A stretch of 64,000 bases of DNA from Nitrospirota bacterium (GTDB lineage: Bacteria > Nitrospirota > Thermodesulfovibrionia > Thermodesulfovibrionales > UBA6898): assembly GCA_016235245.1 (NCBI GenBank), contig JACRLO010000021.1, positions 115,920-179,919 of the forward strand, read 5' to 3'. Below the pieces are notes generated by a model, which ran no database searches, was not told where the DNA came from, and was given only the letters and a program-made list of their open reading frames with translations. Each line of letters begins with the position of its first letter. Position 1 is the first letter of the stretch. The position numbers were made by a program, and so were the translations under genes. Shown here piece after piece: positions 53,150 through 62,855 of the stretch.

Positions 53150-54628
53150 TCAAAGCATTTTCAGGGTATTGATCAGGGCCTCAGCCTTCTTTAGACTCTC
53201 ATAATGTTCGCGTTCAGGGTCTGAATCGGCGACAATACCGGCACCGGCCTGTACGTAGGCTGTCCCGTCCTTGATCAAAAAAGTCCTGATAATGATATTG
53301 AGATCCATATTGCCGTTGTACCCGATATAGCCTATGGAACCGGTATAGGGCCCTCTCCTTGTCGGCTCCAGTTCATCGATGATCTCCATGCAGCGCACTT
53401 TGGGCACTCCGGTAATCGTGCCGCCAGGGAACGTTGCCCTGATCACATCAAAGCAGTCCATTCCTTTGGCAAGTAATCCCCTGATATTGGATACGATATG
53501 GATAACATGAGAGTATTGTTCCGTTGTCATCAACTCATCCACATGCAGACTGCCATAGTCACAGACCTTGCCCATATCATTACGCTCAAGGTCAATGAGC
53601 ATGATATGCTCTGCCCTTTCTTTCTCGCTCAGCAGCAGCTCAGCCCTCATCTCATCGTCTCCCTGAAGGTCCCTGCCCCTGGGCCGTGTACCGGCAATAG
53701 GCCGCGTATCCACTACCCTGCCCCTTACACGAACAAGTCTTTCGGGTGAGGAACTGACAATCTGATAGTCGCCAAATTCAAGGTATGCAGCAAAAGGTGA
53801 GGGATTGACCTTTCGCAGAATCTCATAAACAACCAGCGGAGCAATGTCCCCGATATTCGCAGACAGCCTGAGAGAAAGATTTGCCTGGAAAATATCACCT
53901 GCCGCTATATATTCCTTGGCCCGGCGCACCATGGCCAAATACTGATCTTTATCCGTCTCTGCTGAAATGGTAATGGTCTGCTGACCGCTTTCTCTCTGAA
54001 TTACTTCCGGGCTTTGCTCAATCAGCAAAGCTATTCTCTCACCATGCTTCCGTGCTTCTTCGGAAAGTTCCATCCGTGATCCGGTGATTTCGGGAGAGCC
54101 CGGCACGGCTTCACGCACTCCTGGACAGATGATTATCCAGCTCTTTTTCTCCTTTAGGTCAAAAGCGACAACACGGTCGAACATAAAAAAGTGCGCATCC
54201 GGAATATGCAGGTCATCCTCAGCAGTTGCGGGAAGGTTTTCGAAATAGCGGACAAAATCATAACTGAACATGCCGGCTGCTCCTCCCTGAAAGGGGGGAA
54301 GCCCTTCCAGAGGTTCCTGGCTGACAGACCTGACAAGCTCCCGTAAGTGCTGCAGCGGTTTTCCCTTCGATACGGTTTTATTTCCAAGCCAGTCGATCTC
54401 AATAAGGCCGTCTTTTGACCTGAATTCCAGGAATGGCTCAATTCCTATAAAGGAATACCGCGATATCTGCTCAGGTCCCTTCAGGCTCTCAAAAAGCAGG
54501 CTTCTTTCGGAACGCACCTTTCTATAAACCTCAAAAGGGTTCTGAAAAGAGATCTCTCTGAAAATTGGCTGACAACAGACAGCGGACTGTTTTTTTTGTG
54601 AGGACATCAATACTGCAGATGGCTTCAA
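53150..54628 (-). CDS. pabB: Aminodeoxychorismate synthase component I (PabB/TrpE family)
   Basis: A 492-aa chorismate-binding enzyme: SRYSFIGIEP, NPSPFAAYLEF, TRPIAGTRPRG, ERAEHIMLIDLERND, FPGGTITGVPKVRCMEII and GPYTGSIGYIGYNGNMDLNIIIRT. The last segment is PabB-like, although TrpE (anthranilate synthase) is a close alternative. It aminates chorismate for folate synthesis with a glutaminase partner not in the window. The TTG at 54628 overlaps the pyrF stop; an ATG at 54607 is equally possible. Confidence 0.8.
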   Translation of the reverse strand: MKPSAVLMSSQKKQSAVCCQPIFREISFQNPFEVYRKVRSERSLLFESLKGPEQISRYSFIGIEPFLEFRSKDGLIEIDWLGNKTVSKGKPLQHLRELVRSVSQEPLEGLPPFQGGAAGMFSYDFVRYFENLPATAEDDLHIPDAHFFMFDRVVAFDLKEKKSWIIICPGVREAVPGSPEITGSRMELSEEARKHGERIALLIEQSPEVIQRESGQQTITISAETDKDQYLAMVRRAKEYIAAGDIFQANLSLRLSANIGDIAPLVVYEILRKVNPSPFAAYLEFGDYQIVSSSPERLVRVRGRVVDTRPIAGTRPRGRDLQGDDEMRAELLLSEKERAEHIMLIDLERNDMGKVCDYGSLHVDELMTTEQYSHVIHIVSNIRGLLAKGMDCFDVIRATFPGGTITGVPKVRCMEIIDELEPTRRGPYTGSIGYIGYNGNMDLNIIIRTFLIKDGTAYVQAGAGIVADSDPEREHYESLKKAEALINTLKML

Positions 54629-55344
54629 GCCAGAGCCATCTCTTCCTGTATGCGTTTAATCGCCTGCCCGGGATTGGCGTGATTCAGGATCGCCCTTCCC
54701 ATGACAAGGTAATCAGCGCCCTGCTGAAGAGCCTTTTTCGGCGTCATCATCCGGTGCTGATCATCAGCCGCTGCCCACGACGGTCTGATCCCAGGTGTCA
54801 CAATAAGAAAACCCCTGCCGCAATGGCTTCTGATCAAGGCCGCCTCCAATGCAGAAGCGACGACACCGTCAAGACCTGCCTTAAGTGACAGCCCGGCCAG
54901 ATGTCTCACCTGCGTTTTAAGGCTGTGCTGAATGCCGATCTCGTGCTTCATTACCTCCTGAGACATACTGGTCAGCACCGTCACCGCAATGATCTTAGGT
55001 CTGGCAATATTCTCCGTCAGGCAGACATTTACCACCTCGTCCCTGCATTTTTGCATCATATCCAGGCCGCCTGAAGCATGGACATTGAACATAAACACTC
55101 CGGCCCGGGCAGCAGCAATGCCTGCCTTTGCGACCGTAGTGGGAATATCATGAAATTTGAGATCAAGAAATACCTTCTTACCCCTTTTATGAATTGCTTC
55201 GACAATTTTTGATCCGGCAACGGTATGCAGTTCAAGCCCCACCTTGAAAATCTCCACATGCGGAGAAAACTGGTCAACCAGCTCAACGGCATAGGAGTAA
55301 TCAGCGACATCGAGGGCAAGAATCAGTTTTTCTTTTATATCCAT
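54625..55344 (-). CDS. pyrF: Orotidine 5'-phosphate decarboxylase
   Basis: A 239-aa TIM-barrel enzyme that decarboxylates OMP to UMP. The active-site motif FLDLKFHDIPTTV carries the Asp-Lys-Asp array, the start is LILALDVADY, and the phosphate-binding end is VTPGIRP followed by GADYLVMGRAIL. It lies 5 bp from dcd and overlaps pabB. Confidence 0.95.
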   Translation of the reverse strand: MDIKEKLILALDVADYSYAVELVDQFSPHVEIFKVGLELHTVAGSKIVEAIHKRGKKVFLDLKFHDIPTTVAKAGIAAARAGVFMFNVHASGGLDMMQKCRDEVVNVCLTENIARPKIIAVTVLTSMSQEVMKHEIGIQHSLKTQVRHLAGLSLKAGLDGVVASALEAALIRSHCGRGFLIVTPGIRPSWAAADDQHRMMTPKKALQQGADYLVMGRAILNHANPGQAIKRIQEEMALA

Positions 55345-55349
55345 AACGG

Positions 55350-55907
55350 CTATACCTTTGGCAGCACGATATCTTTCTGTGCCTGATATTTGCCTTTTTT
55401 ATCCGCATACGACGTCACACAGACCTCATCAGCCCGGAGGAATACCAGTTGTGCAAGCCCTTCATTGGCATAAAGCCTGACAGGAAAAGGCGACGTATTT
55501 GAAACCGAGATGGTTATATATCCCTCCCACTCAGGCTCCAGGGGCGTAATATTTACGATAACGCCGCTCCGGGCATAGGTCGATTTTCCAAAACAGATCA
55601 CGAGCACGTCACGCGGAATCCTGAGATATTCATAAGAGCGGCATATGACGTATGAATTGGCAGGGATCTCGCACACATCGCCCGTGAAATGCTCGAAGTT
55701 GCCTTCATCGAAATTCTTGGGATCGATCACTTTGCCTGGCTGAGGTTTTGGGAGTTTGAAGTCATTGGCAATCCTGATGTCGTAACCGTAAGCGCTCACG
55801 CCATAGGATATGACTCCCTGCCTCACCTGTGCATTTTCAAAGGGCTCTATCATACCCTTCTGTGCCGTTTCTATAATCCAGCGATCGTTCTTTACCATAT
55901 CATTCAC
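55350..55907 (-). CDS. dcd: dCTP deaminase
   Basis: A 185-aa enzyme deaminating dCTP to dUTP for dTTP synthesis. Diagnostic segments are [41 protein letters not shown] and [15 protein letters not shown] (catalytic Glu region). It opens the dcd-pyrF-pabB operon, with an extended -10 element just upstream and an AGGGGG ribosome site. Confidence 0.95.
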   Translation of the reverse strand: MNDMVKNDRWIIETAQKGMIEPFENAQVRQGVISYGVSAYGYDIRIANDFKLPKPQPGKVIDPKNFDEGNFEHFTGDVCEIPANSYVICRSYEYLRIPRDVLVICFGKSTYARSGVIVNITPLEPEWEGYITISVSNTSPFPVRLYANEGLAQLVFLRADEVCVTSYADKKGKYQAQKDIVLPKV

Positions 55908-55926
55908 TACCCCCTGTAAGCGTGAT

Positions 55927-55935
55927 ATTATATCA
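55927..55935 (-). promoter_or_regulatory. Extended -10 promoter of dcd
   Basis: Minus strand TGATATAAT, a TGnTATAAT extended -10 with a consensus hexamer. No good -35 is present, as is usual for extended -10 promoters. It also forms the palindrome TGATAT-T-ATATCA (55923-55935). Confidence 0.5.
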
Positions 55936-55989
55936 TGAGCACGCTGTTTTTATTGAAGAAGACGATTTTGAAAGAGTATAATTCAGCTC

Positions 55990-56154
55990 ATGGATATATG
56001 CCTGATATGCGGTAATTCTCCGGATAAATGCACCTGTTTTTTGGGATGAGGGCATGACTGCCTCCTGGATCTGGGGGAACTGTTCTGTCCGGTATGCAGG
56101 CGGGAACCAATAACAATGAAGTTGAAATCGAAAGGAGAAACAGATGGCAGATGA
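55990..56154 (+). other. Cys-rich small ORF interrupted by an in-frame TGA
   Basis: From the ATG at 55990 the frame reads MDICLICGNSPDKCTCFLG, a TGA at 56047-56049, then GHDCLLDLGELFCPVCRREP and on to a TGA at 56152. The CLIC, CTC and CPVC pairs on both sides suggest a zinc-ribbon-like product if the TGA is read through. It could be a decayed gene, a sequencing artefact or, least likely, a selenocysteine codon. Its end overlaps the yajQ start. Confidence 0.35.
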
Positions 56155-56389
56155 ACATTCTTTTGACATAGCAAGCAAAATAGACCTGCAGGAGGTCCTG
56201 AACGCTGAGCAGCAGGCCACAAAGGAGATATCGCAGCGGTTTGATTTCAAGGGAAGCAGGAGCTCGATTGAGCTGAACAAGGAAAAGGTAAGAGTAAAGG
56301 CGAAGAAGATAGACGACCTTCAGGCTCTGATAGCCCTGTTACGGGGAAAGGACCTCGGAATCCATATCGACTGCATTAATTTCCGCTGA
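56144..56389 (+). CDS. yajQ: Internally deleted YajQ-family protein
   Basis: An 81-aa product; full YajQ (UPF0234) has ~160 residues. The N-terminus SFDIASKIDLQEVLNA through RFDFKGSRSSIEL matches residues ~1-45 of the family, then [20 protein letters not shown] through INFR matches the last ~35. About 80 central residues are missing with no frame loss. YajQ proteins bind nucleic acid or c-di-GMP in some species. A good ribosome site (AAAGGAG) precedes the ATG. Its last ~50 bases overlap the end of rnc on the opposite strand. Confidence 0.75.
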   Translation: MADEHSFDIASKIDLQEVLNAEQQATKEISQRFDFKGSRSSIELNKEKVRVKAKKIDDLQALIALLRGKDLGIHIDCINFR

Positions 56390-57094
56390 TTCTGATAAAC
56401 GTTTAAGGGCCTTTTTTGCAGCAAGCGTCTCCGCTTCTTTCTTTCTGCGGCCTGAAGCAGTTCCGAGCATTTTATCATTGAGGTATACGGCCATGGTAAA
56501 GATTCGTTCGTGCTCATCACCTTCCTGGCTGATAACCTTATACTCAGGCAGCTTCCCGAAGAGCATCTGACTTTTCTCCTGAAGTTCTGTCTTGTAGTCA
56601 AAAAAATCTCCGTTTTCCATGGCGCGAACGAGCCGCTCTCTAAAGAGGCGCCGGACTATTTCTTTGGCCGTCTCAAATCCGCCGTCAAGATAGAGGGCGC
56701 CGATGACCGACTCAAGCGTATTGGCAAGAATGGACTTCTTTGTTGTTCCGCCTGTTGATTTCTCACCCTTTCCCAAAAGAAGAGAATCCCCGAGGGAAAG
56801 CTCCTGTGCAATACCGGCAAATACCGGCTCGCTCACGATATAGGACTTGATCTTCGCCAGGACTGCTTCACTATAGGACTCGTCATGAAGGAAGAGAAAT
56901 TCCACGATAACCAGGCCTATGACCGAATCGCCCAAAAATTCAAGCCGCTCATTATGGACATCGGTTTTTTCCCTGTGCTCGTGATAATAAGACTTATGGG
57001 TAAGGGCTTCGCGGAGGAGTTCTTTATTGGTGAAGCAGTACTGAAGGTTTTTTTCTACGTCGTCAATATGGTTTTTTTTGTTCGGTCCGCTCAA
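56339..57094 (-). CDS. rnc: Ribonuclease III
   Basis: A 251-aa double-strand-specific endonuclease that processes rRNA and mRNA. The RNase III signature [16 protein letters not shown] is at ~45-60, catalytic Asp/Glu occur again in [16 protein letters not shown], and a C-terminal dsRNA-binding domain ([17 protein letters not shown] ... GSG-type [15 protein letters not shown]) follows. A ~15-residue tail beyond the domain is antisense to yajQ. The ATG overlaps the fabF stop. Confidence 0.95.
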   Translation of the reverse strand: MSGPNKKNHIDDVEKNLQYCFTNKELLREALTHKSYYHEHREKTDVHNERLEFLGDSVIGLVIVEFLFLHDESYSEAVLAKIKSYIVSEPVFAGIAQELSLGDSLLLGKGEKSTGGTTKKSILANTLESVIGALYLDGGFETAKEIVRRLFRERLVRAMENGDFFDYKTELQEKSQMLFGKLPEYKVISQEGDEHERIFTMAVYLNDKMLGTASGRRKKEAETLAAKKALKRLSESAEINAVDMDSEVLSP

Positions 57095-58335
57095 TTCTCG
57101 AACTTCTTAAAAAGCAGGCAGGCATTGGTGCCGCCAAATCCAAAGGAATTAGAAAGTGCATAGCGTACTGCTGCAGGCCTGGCCGTATGCGCCACATAGT
57201 CGAGATCGCACCCCTCATCAGGGTTGTCAAGATTTATGGTCGGCGGCAGCATGCTCTTATGGATACTGAGCACGCTGACTACTGCCTCAACGCCGCCTGC
57301 AGCACCCAGAAGGTGGCCGGTCATCGATTTTGTAGAACTCACCGCAAGTTTGTATGCATGGTCCCCAAACACACCCTTGACGGCATTCGTTTCCAGTTCA
57401 TCGCCATGCTTTGTCGAGGTCCCATGGGCATTGATATAGTCGACCTCTGATGCGGTTATGTCAGCGTCCTTAAGAGCCATGGTCATGCAGCGCACCGCAC
57501 CCTCACCGCCCGGCGCAGGAGACGTTATATGATATGCGTCACCGGTCAGTCCGTAGCCGACCAGTTCTGCATAGATTTTTGCATTCCGCTTAAGGGCACA
57601 GCCAAGTTCCTCAAGGATCACGATTCCGGCGCCTTCGCCCATGATAAACCCGTCACGATCGCGATCAAAGGGTCTGCTTGCCTTTTGAGGCTCATCATTT
57701 CGTGTCGACAACGCCTTCATGGCATTGAAACCGCCGATACCCATGGCAGTAATAACCGATTCAGTGCCGCCTGCAATCATGGCATCGGCATCGCCGCGCT
57801 GTATGATCTTAAAGGCATCACCGATAGCATGACTGCCGGTTGCGCAGGCAGTCGCCGGCGCCGCATTAGGCCCTTTTGCGCCAAACTTGATCGATATCTG
57901 GCCGGCGGCAAGGTTTATAATCAGCATCGGAATGAAAAAGGGTGTTATCTTCCTCGGTCCCTTTTCAAGAAGGACCTTGTGATAGTGTTCAATGGCAGGA
58001 AGGCCGCCCATGCCTGCACCCACATAAACACCAATGCGCGGCGCATTCGCCTCGTCGATCTTCAGGCCCGAGTCCTCCATCGCCATCGTAGCAGCAGCGA
58101 TCCCGAACTGGATAAACCTGTCCATCTTCTTGATCTCTTTGATCTCGATATAATCTTCCGGATTGAAACCATCGACCTCACCCGCTATCTGAGTGGGAAA
58201 GGTCGATGCATCAAAATGGGTTATTCGCCGGATCCCGGACCTTCCCTGCATGAGACCCTCCCAGCTCTTTTCCACGCCGATGCCAAGAGGGGTAACAAGG
58301 CCAAGCCCGGTTACGACTACGCGTCTTTTGTCCAT
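57091..58335 (-). CDS. fabF: 3-oxoacyl-[ACP] synthase II
   Basis: A 414-aa condensing enzyme that elongates acyl-ACP with malonyl-ACP. The Cys-His-His triad is visible: [29 protein letters not shown] and [15 protein letters not shown]. It starts [15 protein letters not shown]. It begins at the acpP stop, in the order fabG-acpP-fabF-rnc. Confidence 0.96.
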   Translation of the reverse strand: MDKRRVVVTGLGLVTPLGIGVEKSWEGLMQGRSGIRRITHFDASTFPTQIAGEVDGFNPEDYIEIKEIKKMDRFIQFGIAAATMAMEDSGLKIDEANAPRIGVYVGAGMGGLPAIEHYHKVLLEKGPRKITPFFIPMLIINLAAGQISIKFGAKGPNAAPATACATGSHAIGDAFKIIQRGDADAMIAGGTESVITAMGIGGFNAMKALSTRNDEPQKASRPFDRDRDGFIMGEGAGIVILEELGCALKRNAKIYAELVGYGLTGDAYHITSPAPGGEGAVRCMTMALKDADITASEVDYINAHGTSTKHGDELETNAVKGVFGDHAYKLAVSSTKSMTGHLLGAAGGVEAVVSVLSIHKSMLPPTINLDNPDEGCDLDYVAHTARPAAVRYALSNSFGFGGTNACLLFKKFEN

Positions 58336-58565
58336 TAAGCCTGTTTTTTGGTTATGTAGCCTATGGCGTCCTTGACCTTCTGGATCTTCTCTGCGTCCTC
58401 GTCAGGGATCTCGACATTGAAGGCTTCTTCAAACGCCATAACCAGCTCAACCGTATCGAGCGAATCAGCTCCCAGGTCCTCAACAAATGAAGACTCAGTC
58501 GTGATCTCGGCAGCATTCACCCCAAGCTGTTTTGCAATAATCTCTTTTACTTTTTCCTCTACCAT
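58335..58565 (-). CDS. acpP: Acyl carrier protein
   Basis: A 76-aa acidic four-helix protein with the phosphopantetheine attachment motif [10 protein letters not shown] (Ser35). It carries growing acyl chains in fatty acid synthesis. A GGAGG ribosome site precedes it, and it lies between fabG and fabF. Confidence 0.97.
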   Translation of the reverse strand: MVEEKVKEIIAKQLGVNAAEITTESSFVEDLGADSLDTVELVMAFEEAFNVEIPDEDAEKIQKVKDAIGYITKKQA

Positions 58566-58609
58566 TCTTCTACCTCCATTATGATTTTCTTTTATTCTGA
58601 GAATACAAA

Positions 58610-59350
58610 CTACATGTACATACCACCGTTCACATGGATCACCTGGCCGGTAATATAGCCGTTTTCCGGAGCAGCAAAAAAAACAACCGCACTGGCAACG
58701 TCATCCACTGAACCGAACTTTCCCATAGGGATAGATTTTAACATTTCCTGCCGTATATTTTCACTCAGCGCATCGGTCATAGCGGTTGAAATAAAACCCG
58801 GCGCAACCGCATTGGCGGTAATGCCCCTATTTGCATATTCACGCGCCGTTGTCTTTGTCAGGCCGATGATGCCTGCCTTTGATGCGCTGTAGTTGGCCTG
58901 ACCGGGATTACCCATAAAAGCAACGACCGATGCAATATTGATAATCCTCCCATAGCGCTGCTTCACCATAACTTTTACCGCCTCTTTTGTGCAGAGAAAT
59001 ACTCCCTTGAGATTGATGCCGAGCACGAGGTCCCAGTCCTCTTCCTTCATTCTTAACAAGAGGCCATCCCGGGTGATACCAGCATTGTTGACCAGGATAT
59101 CCACTCTGCCGAATTCCTTTACCGCTTCCTCAAATACTGCTGCAACCTCAGCCGATTTTGAGACATCCAGCTTCGCTGCCTTTGTCCTGATCCCCAGCGG
59201 TGAGAGTTCCTTTGCCGTTTCATCCGCACTCTCGAGGGATACATCGGCAATTACAATGTCGGCCCCCATCGCAGCAAACCTTTTGGCAATGGCCTTGCCG
59301 ATGCCGCGGGCGCCGCCTGTTACCATCACCACCTGTCCCTTCAGTTCCAT
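58610..59350 (-). CDS. fabG: 3-oxoacyl-[ACP] reductase
   Basis: A 246-aa short-chain dehydrogenase reducing beta-ketoacyl-ACP with NADPH. Motifs: [24 protein letters not shown], the catalytic YSASKAG with preceding Ser in NIASV, and the C-terminal [12 protein letters not shown]. It heads the visible fab cluster; fabD and fabH are not in the window. AGGAGG lies just upstream. Confidence 0.95.
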   Translation of the reverse strand: MELKGQVVMVTGGARGIGKAIAKRFAAMGADIVIADVSLESADETAKELSPLGIRTKAAKLDVSKSAEVAAVFEEAVKEFGRVDILVNNAGITRDGLLLRMKEEDWDLVLGINLKGVFLCTKEAVKVMVKQRYGRIINIASVVAFMGNPGQANYSASKAGIIGLTKTTAREYANRGITANAVAPGFISTAMTDALSENIRQEMLKSIPMGKFGSVDDVASAVVFFAAPENGYITGQVIHVNGGMYM

Positions 59351-59474
59351 AACACCTCCTAAAAATAGGTGTCAATTTTAACAAAGTACCGCGTTCTTTG
59401 CCAGCATTTTCTCCTGATTTTATCAGGATTTATTGATAGAGGAACGCAAAATATTTCATCAATTTTTGGGCCGT

Positions 59475-59503
59475 TTGATTTTTCTTTTTTGATTGCTTAC
59501 AAT
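59475..59503 (+). promoter_or_regulatory. Sigma70-like promoter of the HMA-domain gene
   Basis: TTGATT (59475-59480), 17 bases, TACAAT (59498-59503), with AAAGGAG downstream before the ATG at 59550. Confidence 0.5.
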
Positions 59504-59549
59504 AAGGTCAATAAGTTTAGCATTTCAATACCTATAAAGGAGACTACTG

Positions 59550-59753
59550 ATGACTGAAGCAACAATACTGATTGACGGGATGTCCTGCATGCACTGCGCA
59601 ATGAGAGTAAAAAAGGCGATTGAGGCACTTGCAGGGATTAACAGCCTGAACGTTGAAGTAGGCAAGGCAGAAGTTCGGTATGATGAATCTCAGTCAAGCA
59701 AATCAGCTATAGAAGCAGCCATCATCAAGGCAGGGTACAAGATCAAAGCCTGA
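59550..59753 (+). CDS. Heavy-metal-associated (CopZ-like) domain protein
   Basis: A 67-aa single HMA domain with the metal-binding GMSCMHC motif (Cys13, Cys16), likely binding Cu(I) in the cytoplasm and passing it to a P-type ATPase. No such ATPase is in the window. It is isolated between fabG and pheT on the opposite strand and ends one base before the pheT stop. Confidence 0.9.
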   Translation: MTEATILIDGMSCMHCAMRVKKAIEALAGINSLNVEVGKAEVRYDESQSSKSAIEAAIIKAGYKIKA

Positions 59754-61820
59754 TCAGTCGCTGCCGCGGATTTTCGCTCCTGTCTTTCCTGCAACATATT
59801 CGATCAGTGCAAGATGCAGGGGTTCGACATCACCTTCGGCCAGCGTACGGTCCTTGGCTCTATAGATGACACGAACACCGAGACTCTTCGTACCCTGCGG
59901 CAGGTTTTTCCCCTTATAATGGTCGAACAGCTCGACGTGCTCAATAATGTCTGACGGATACGTCCTGAACAGGGACAAAACCTCCTCTGCAGCGATCTGA
60001 TCATTCAGAACAAGAGCCACATCACGGTCAATGGATGGATATCGCGGGATCTGCTGATAGACAATCTTCTGCTCAAGAAGCGGCAGCATCTGATCGAGGT
60101 CAATTTCAAATACGACAACCTGAGGCTTCTGGATCTTGAGTGACAGTCTTTCTATTATCTGCGGGCCAATCTCGCCCATGTACCCGATCTTGAGATCGCC
60201 CACATAAATATCGGCAGACTTCCCGCTATGGAGGAAGACCTCCCGGGAAGGAACAAAGGTATAATTATTGAGCCGCATTTCCTCAAACAGGGATTCGACA
60301 ACACCTTTGACACCATAGAATGCCGGCACCGTGTCCTTCCATATGGACGGCGACATATCCTGGAAAAAGAGGCCGGCCAATCTCAATCCTTCCGTAGGAA
60401 GCGGTTTTCCCCAGTCAATGAATACGCGGGATACCTCAAAGATCCGTACGTCCCTGTTTCCCCGGGACAGGTTATATACAAAATTATTGACCAGTGCAGG
60501 CAGAAGAGTTGTCCTCATAAGGCACTCTTCCTGCCTGAGAGGGTTTAGGAGCGTTACATGCCTGTGTCTCTGCTCGTGCTCATGTGATTCGATTGAGAGA
60601 ATATCAAGGTCAGCGCGGTTCATAAAGCTGAAATTGACAACCTCATTGAAGCCGTTTTTCCGGACCAAATCACGAATCAGCTGAACAGACCGCTCTGCAG
60701 CGTTCGGTAGTCCATCAGAAAGCGTTGTCCGCGGAGAACGAGCCGGAACACGGTCGAATCCATAACAGCGCACGACTTCCTCGATAATATCCACCGGGAC
60801 GCCGATATCTCCCCGAAAGGGCGGAGGCCATGCAGCAAATTCATCACCCCTGTCCTCTGTCCTGATCCCGATTGCATTAAGAAGGCCAAGCACTTCCTCT
60901 TTATCGATTACAATACCGATAAGTGCGTTGATCCTGCGGTATGAAACGATTATCTCGACCGGCTGATAGGGAACAGGGCAATTATCAACCAGAGAACCGA
61001 TCTGTCCTCCGGAAAGCTCAGCAATCAGAAGTGCCGCTCTGTTTAGTGCAGACTCAAGAAATACTCTGTCTGTTCCGCGTTCAAACCGATAGGATGACTC
61101 GCTCCTGAGGCCGAGCACCTTTGATGATTTCCTGATCGAGGCCGGTGCAAAGTACGCGCTTTCGAGGAATATATCCGTTGTTGCTTCCGTAACGGACGAC
61201 CCCTCTCCCCCCATGATACCAGCGACCGCCACAGGAGAAACAGCATCCCAAATAAGCAGCGTCTCTTCGGGAATATTCCGTTCAATCGTGTCAAGCGTAG
61301 TCATAACCTGGTCTTTGCCAGCCCTTGCAACCCTTATTTTTCTGTCTGTCAGCTTTGCCGTATCGAAGGCATGGAGCGGATGTCCAAGTTCAAGAAGCAC
61401 ATAATTAGTGACATCAACGACATTATTGATCGACCGTATGCCGCACTTTTCAAGCCTCTTTATCATCCAGTCGGGAGAATCTTTAATCGTCACATTGACA
61501 ATCGATCTTCCCGTATAGCGTGGACAAAGCTCAGGGTCATCGATGGACACCTCGATATCGGAAGGGCGCAGATCAACTGGTATCGCAGTTTCAGGGGATT
61601 TAAGCGGCAGCCGGTATAAAGCCGCGACCTCACGCGCCAGGCCAAAAACATTCAGACAGTCAGGCCTGTTGGGCGTAACATTGACCTCCATGACAACGTC
61701 GCCGCCGATCGTTTCCATGCCCTCAATCTCAAGGCCTGCCATGGTCAAGCGATGGGCGACATCCTCAGGAGATGCCGTAACATCCACAAATTCTTTTATC
61801 CAGTCAAGTGATACGCGCAT
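59754..61820 (-). CDS. pheT: Phenylalanyl-tRNA synthetase beta subunit, short form
   Basis: A 688-aa subunit against ~800 for the usual bacterial type. It begins MRVSLDWIKEFVDV and goes from AGLEIEGMETIG straight to DVVMEVNVTPNRPDCL, so the N-terminal EMAPII-like tRNA-binding OB domain (~110 residues) is missing. B3/B4 editing (GHPLHAFD), B5 (SYRRINALIG), the catalytic-like core and the C-terminal FDX-ACB anticodon-binding domain (YPSIDRDVALVL) are present. It works as an alpha2-beta2 enzyme with PheS, 15 bp upstream. Confidence 0.93.
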   Translation of the reverse strand: MRVSLDWIKEFVDVTASPEDVAHRLTMAGLEIEGMETIGGDVVMEVNVTPNRPDCLNVFGLAREVAALYRLPLKSPETAIPVDLRPSDIEVSIDDPELCPRYTGRSIVNVTIKDSPDWMIKRLEKCGIRSINNVVDVTNYVLLELGHPLHAFDTAKLTDRKIRVARAGKDQVMTTLDTIERNIPEETLLIWDAVSPVAVAGIMGGEGSSVTEATTDIFLESAYFAPASIRKSSKVLGLRSESSYRFERGTDRVFLESALNRAALLIAELSGGQIGSLVDNCPVPYQPVEIIVSYRRINALIGIVIDKEEVLGLLNAIGIRTEDRGDEFAAWPPPFRGDIGVPVDIIEEVVRCYGFDRVPARSPRTTLSDGLPNAAERSVQLIRDLVRKNGFNEVVNFSFMNRADLDILSIESHEHEQRHRHVTLLNPLRQEECLMRTTLLPALVNNFVYNLSRGNRDVRIFEVSRVFIDWGKPLPTEGLRLAGLFFQDMSPSIWKDTVPAFYGVKGVVESLFEEMRLNNYTFVPSREVFLHSGKSADIYVGDLKIGYMGEIGPQIIERLSLKIQKPQVVVFEIDLDQMLPLLEQKIVYQQIPRYPSIDRDVALVLNDQIAAEEVLSLFRTYPSDIIEHVELFDHYKGKNLPQGTKSLGVRVIYRAKDRTLAEGDVEPLHLALIEYVAGKTGAKIRGSD

Positions 61821-61835
61821 GTTCTTTCCCGCCTG

Positions 61836-62849
61836 TCAGAATTGCTGCAAAAAACGAAGATCATTTTCGTAAAAGAGACGTATGTCGTCAATAGAGTACT
61901 TCAGCATGGCAAGCCGCTCTACGCCGATGCCAAAGGCAAAGCCGGTAAACTCATCAGGGGCATATCCCGCCAGTTCGAAGACTCTGGGGTTCACCATGCC
62001 GCAGCCCATCACCTCAATCCATCCGGTAGTCTTGCAGATCCTGCAGCCCTTGCCTGCGCAGAATATGCATCCGATATCGACCTCAGCGCTCGGCTCGGTA
62101 AAAGGGAAGTAGCTCGGTCTGAACCTGACCGGCGTTCCTTCGCCAAAAAAACGGTGGATAAAAAGTCCCAGCACACCCTTGAGGTCGCAAAATGATATAT
62201 CCGTATCCACCATCAACCCTTCGACCTGGTGAAACATCGGCGTGTGCGATATGTCGGCATCGCACCGATAGACCTTGCCAGGGGCGATGATCTTCAGCGG
62301 CGGCCTCTTCTTCTCCATCACTCTGACCTGTACCGGAGACGTATGCGTCCTGAGCACGACATCATCAGAAACATAGAAGGTGTCCTGCATGTCACGGGCC
62401 GGATGATGTTTCGGAATATTAAGCGCCTCAAAATTGTAGTAGTCCAGCTCTATTTCCGGGCCTTCCTGAATACTGAAGCCCATCGGCACGAAGATACTCT
62501 TCATCTCATCGAGGACCTTGTTCAGCGGATGGATCTTTCCAGGAAGACAGGGCTTGCCGGGGAGTGTAATATCGATTTTTTCGGAAAGAAGACGTTTCTG
62601 TTTTTCAACGTCTTTGAAAAATAATTCTTTTTGATCGAGTGACTGCTCGACAAAGTCTCTCAGTTCATTGACAGCCTTGCCAAATGCGGGTTTTTGTTCA
62701 GGCGGGACAGAGGAAAGGGCCTTCATCTGAGCTGTTACCAGCCCTTTCCGTCCTGTATATTTTGCCTTGAGCTGCTGAAGTTCTGCTATCTCCGAAACCG
62801 TATCGATCTCGGCCAGAAATGCTTGTCTTAGGGAGAGCAGATCATCCAC
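61836..62849 (-). CDS. pheS: Phenylalanyl-tRNA synthetase alpha subunit
   Basis: A 337-aa class II catalytic subunit: N-terminal coiled coil, ALNIPKHHPARDMQDTFY, LRTHTSPVQVR (motif 2), FHQVEGLMVD, and the motif 3 region FAFGIGVERLAMLKY. It lies between rplT and pheT in the classic operon order. Confidence 0.96.
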   Translation of the reverse strand: MDDLLSLRQAFLAEIDTVSEIAELQQLKAKYTGRKGLVTAQMKALSSVPPEQKPAFGKAVNELRDFVEQSLDQKELFFKDVEKQKRLLSEKIDITLPGKPCLPGKIHPLNKVLDEMKSIFVPMGFSIQEGPEIELDYYNFEALNIPKHHPARDMQDTFYVSDDVVLRTHTSPVQVRVMEKKRPPLKIIAPGKVYRCDADISHTPMFHQVEGLMVDTDISFCDLKGVLGLFIHRFFGEGTPVRFRPSYFPFTEPSAEVDIGCIFCAGKGCRICKTTGWIEVMGCGMVNPRVFELAGYAPDEFTGFAFGIGVERLAMLKYSIDDIRLFYENDLRFLQQF

Positions 62850-62855
62850 AGCCGG

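Noticed and set aside
57529..58338. Plus-strand 269-aa ORF
   Set aside because: Antisense to fabF, whose active-site triad is unambiguous; a shadow frame.
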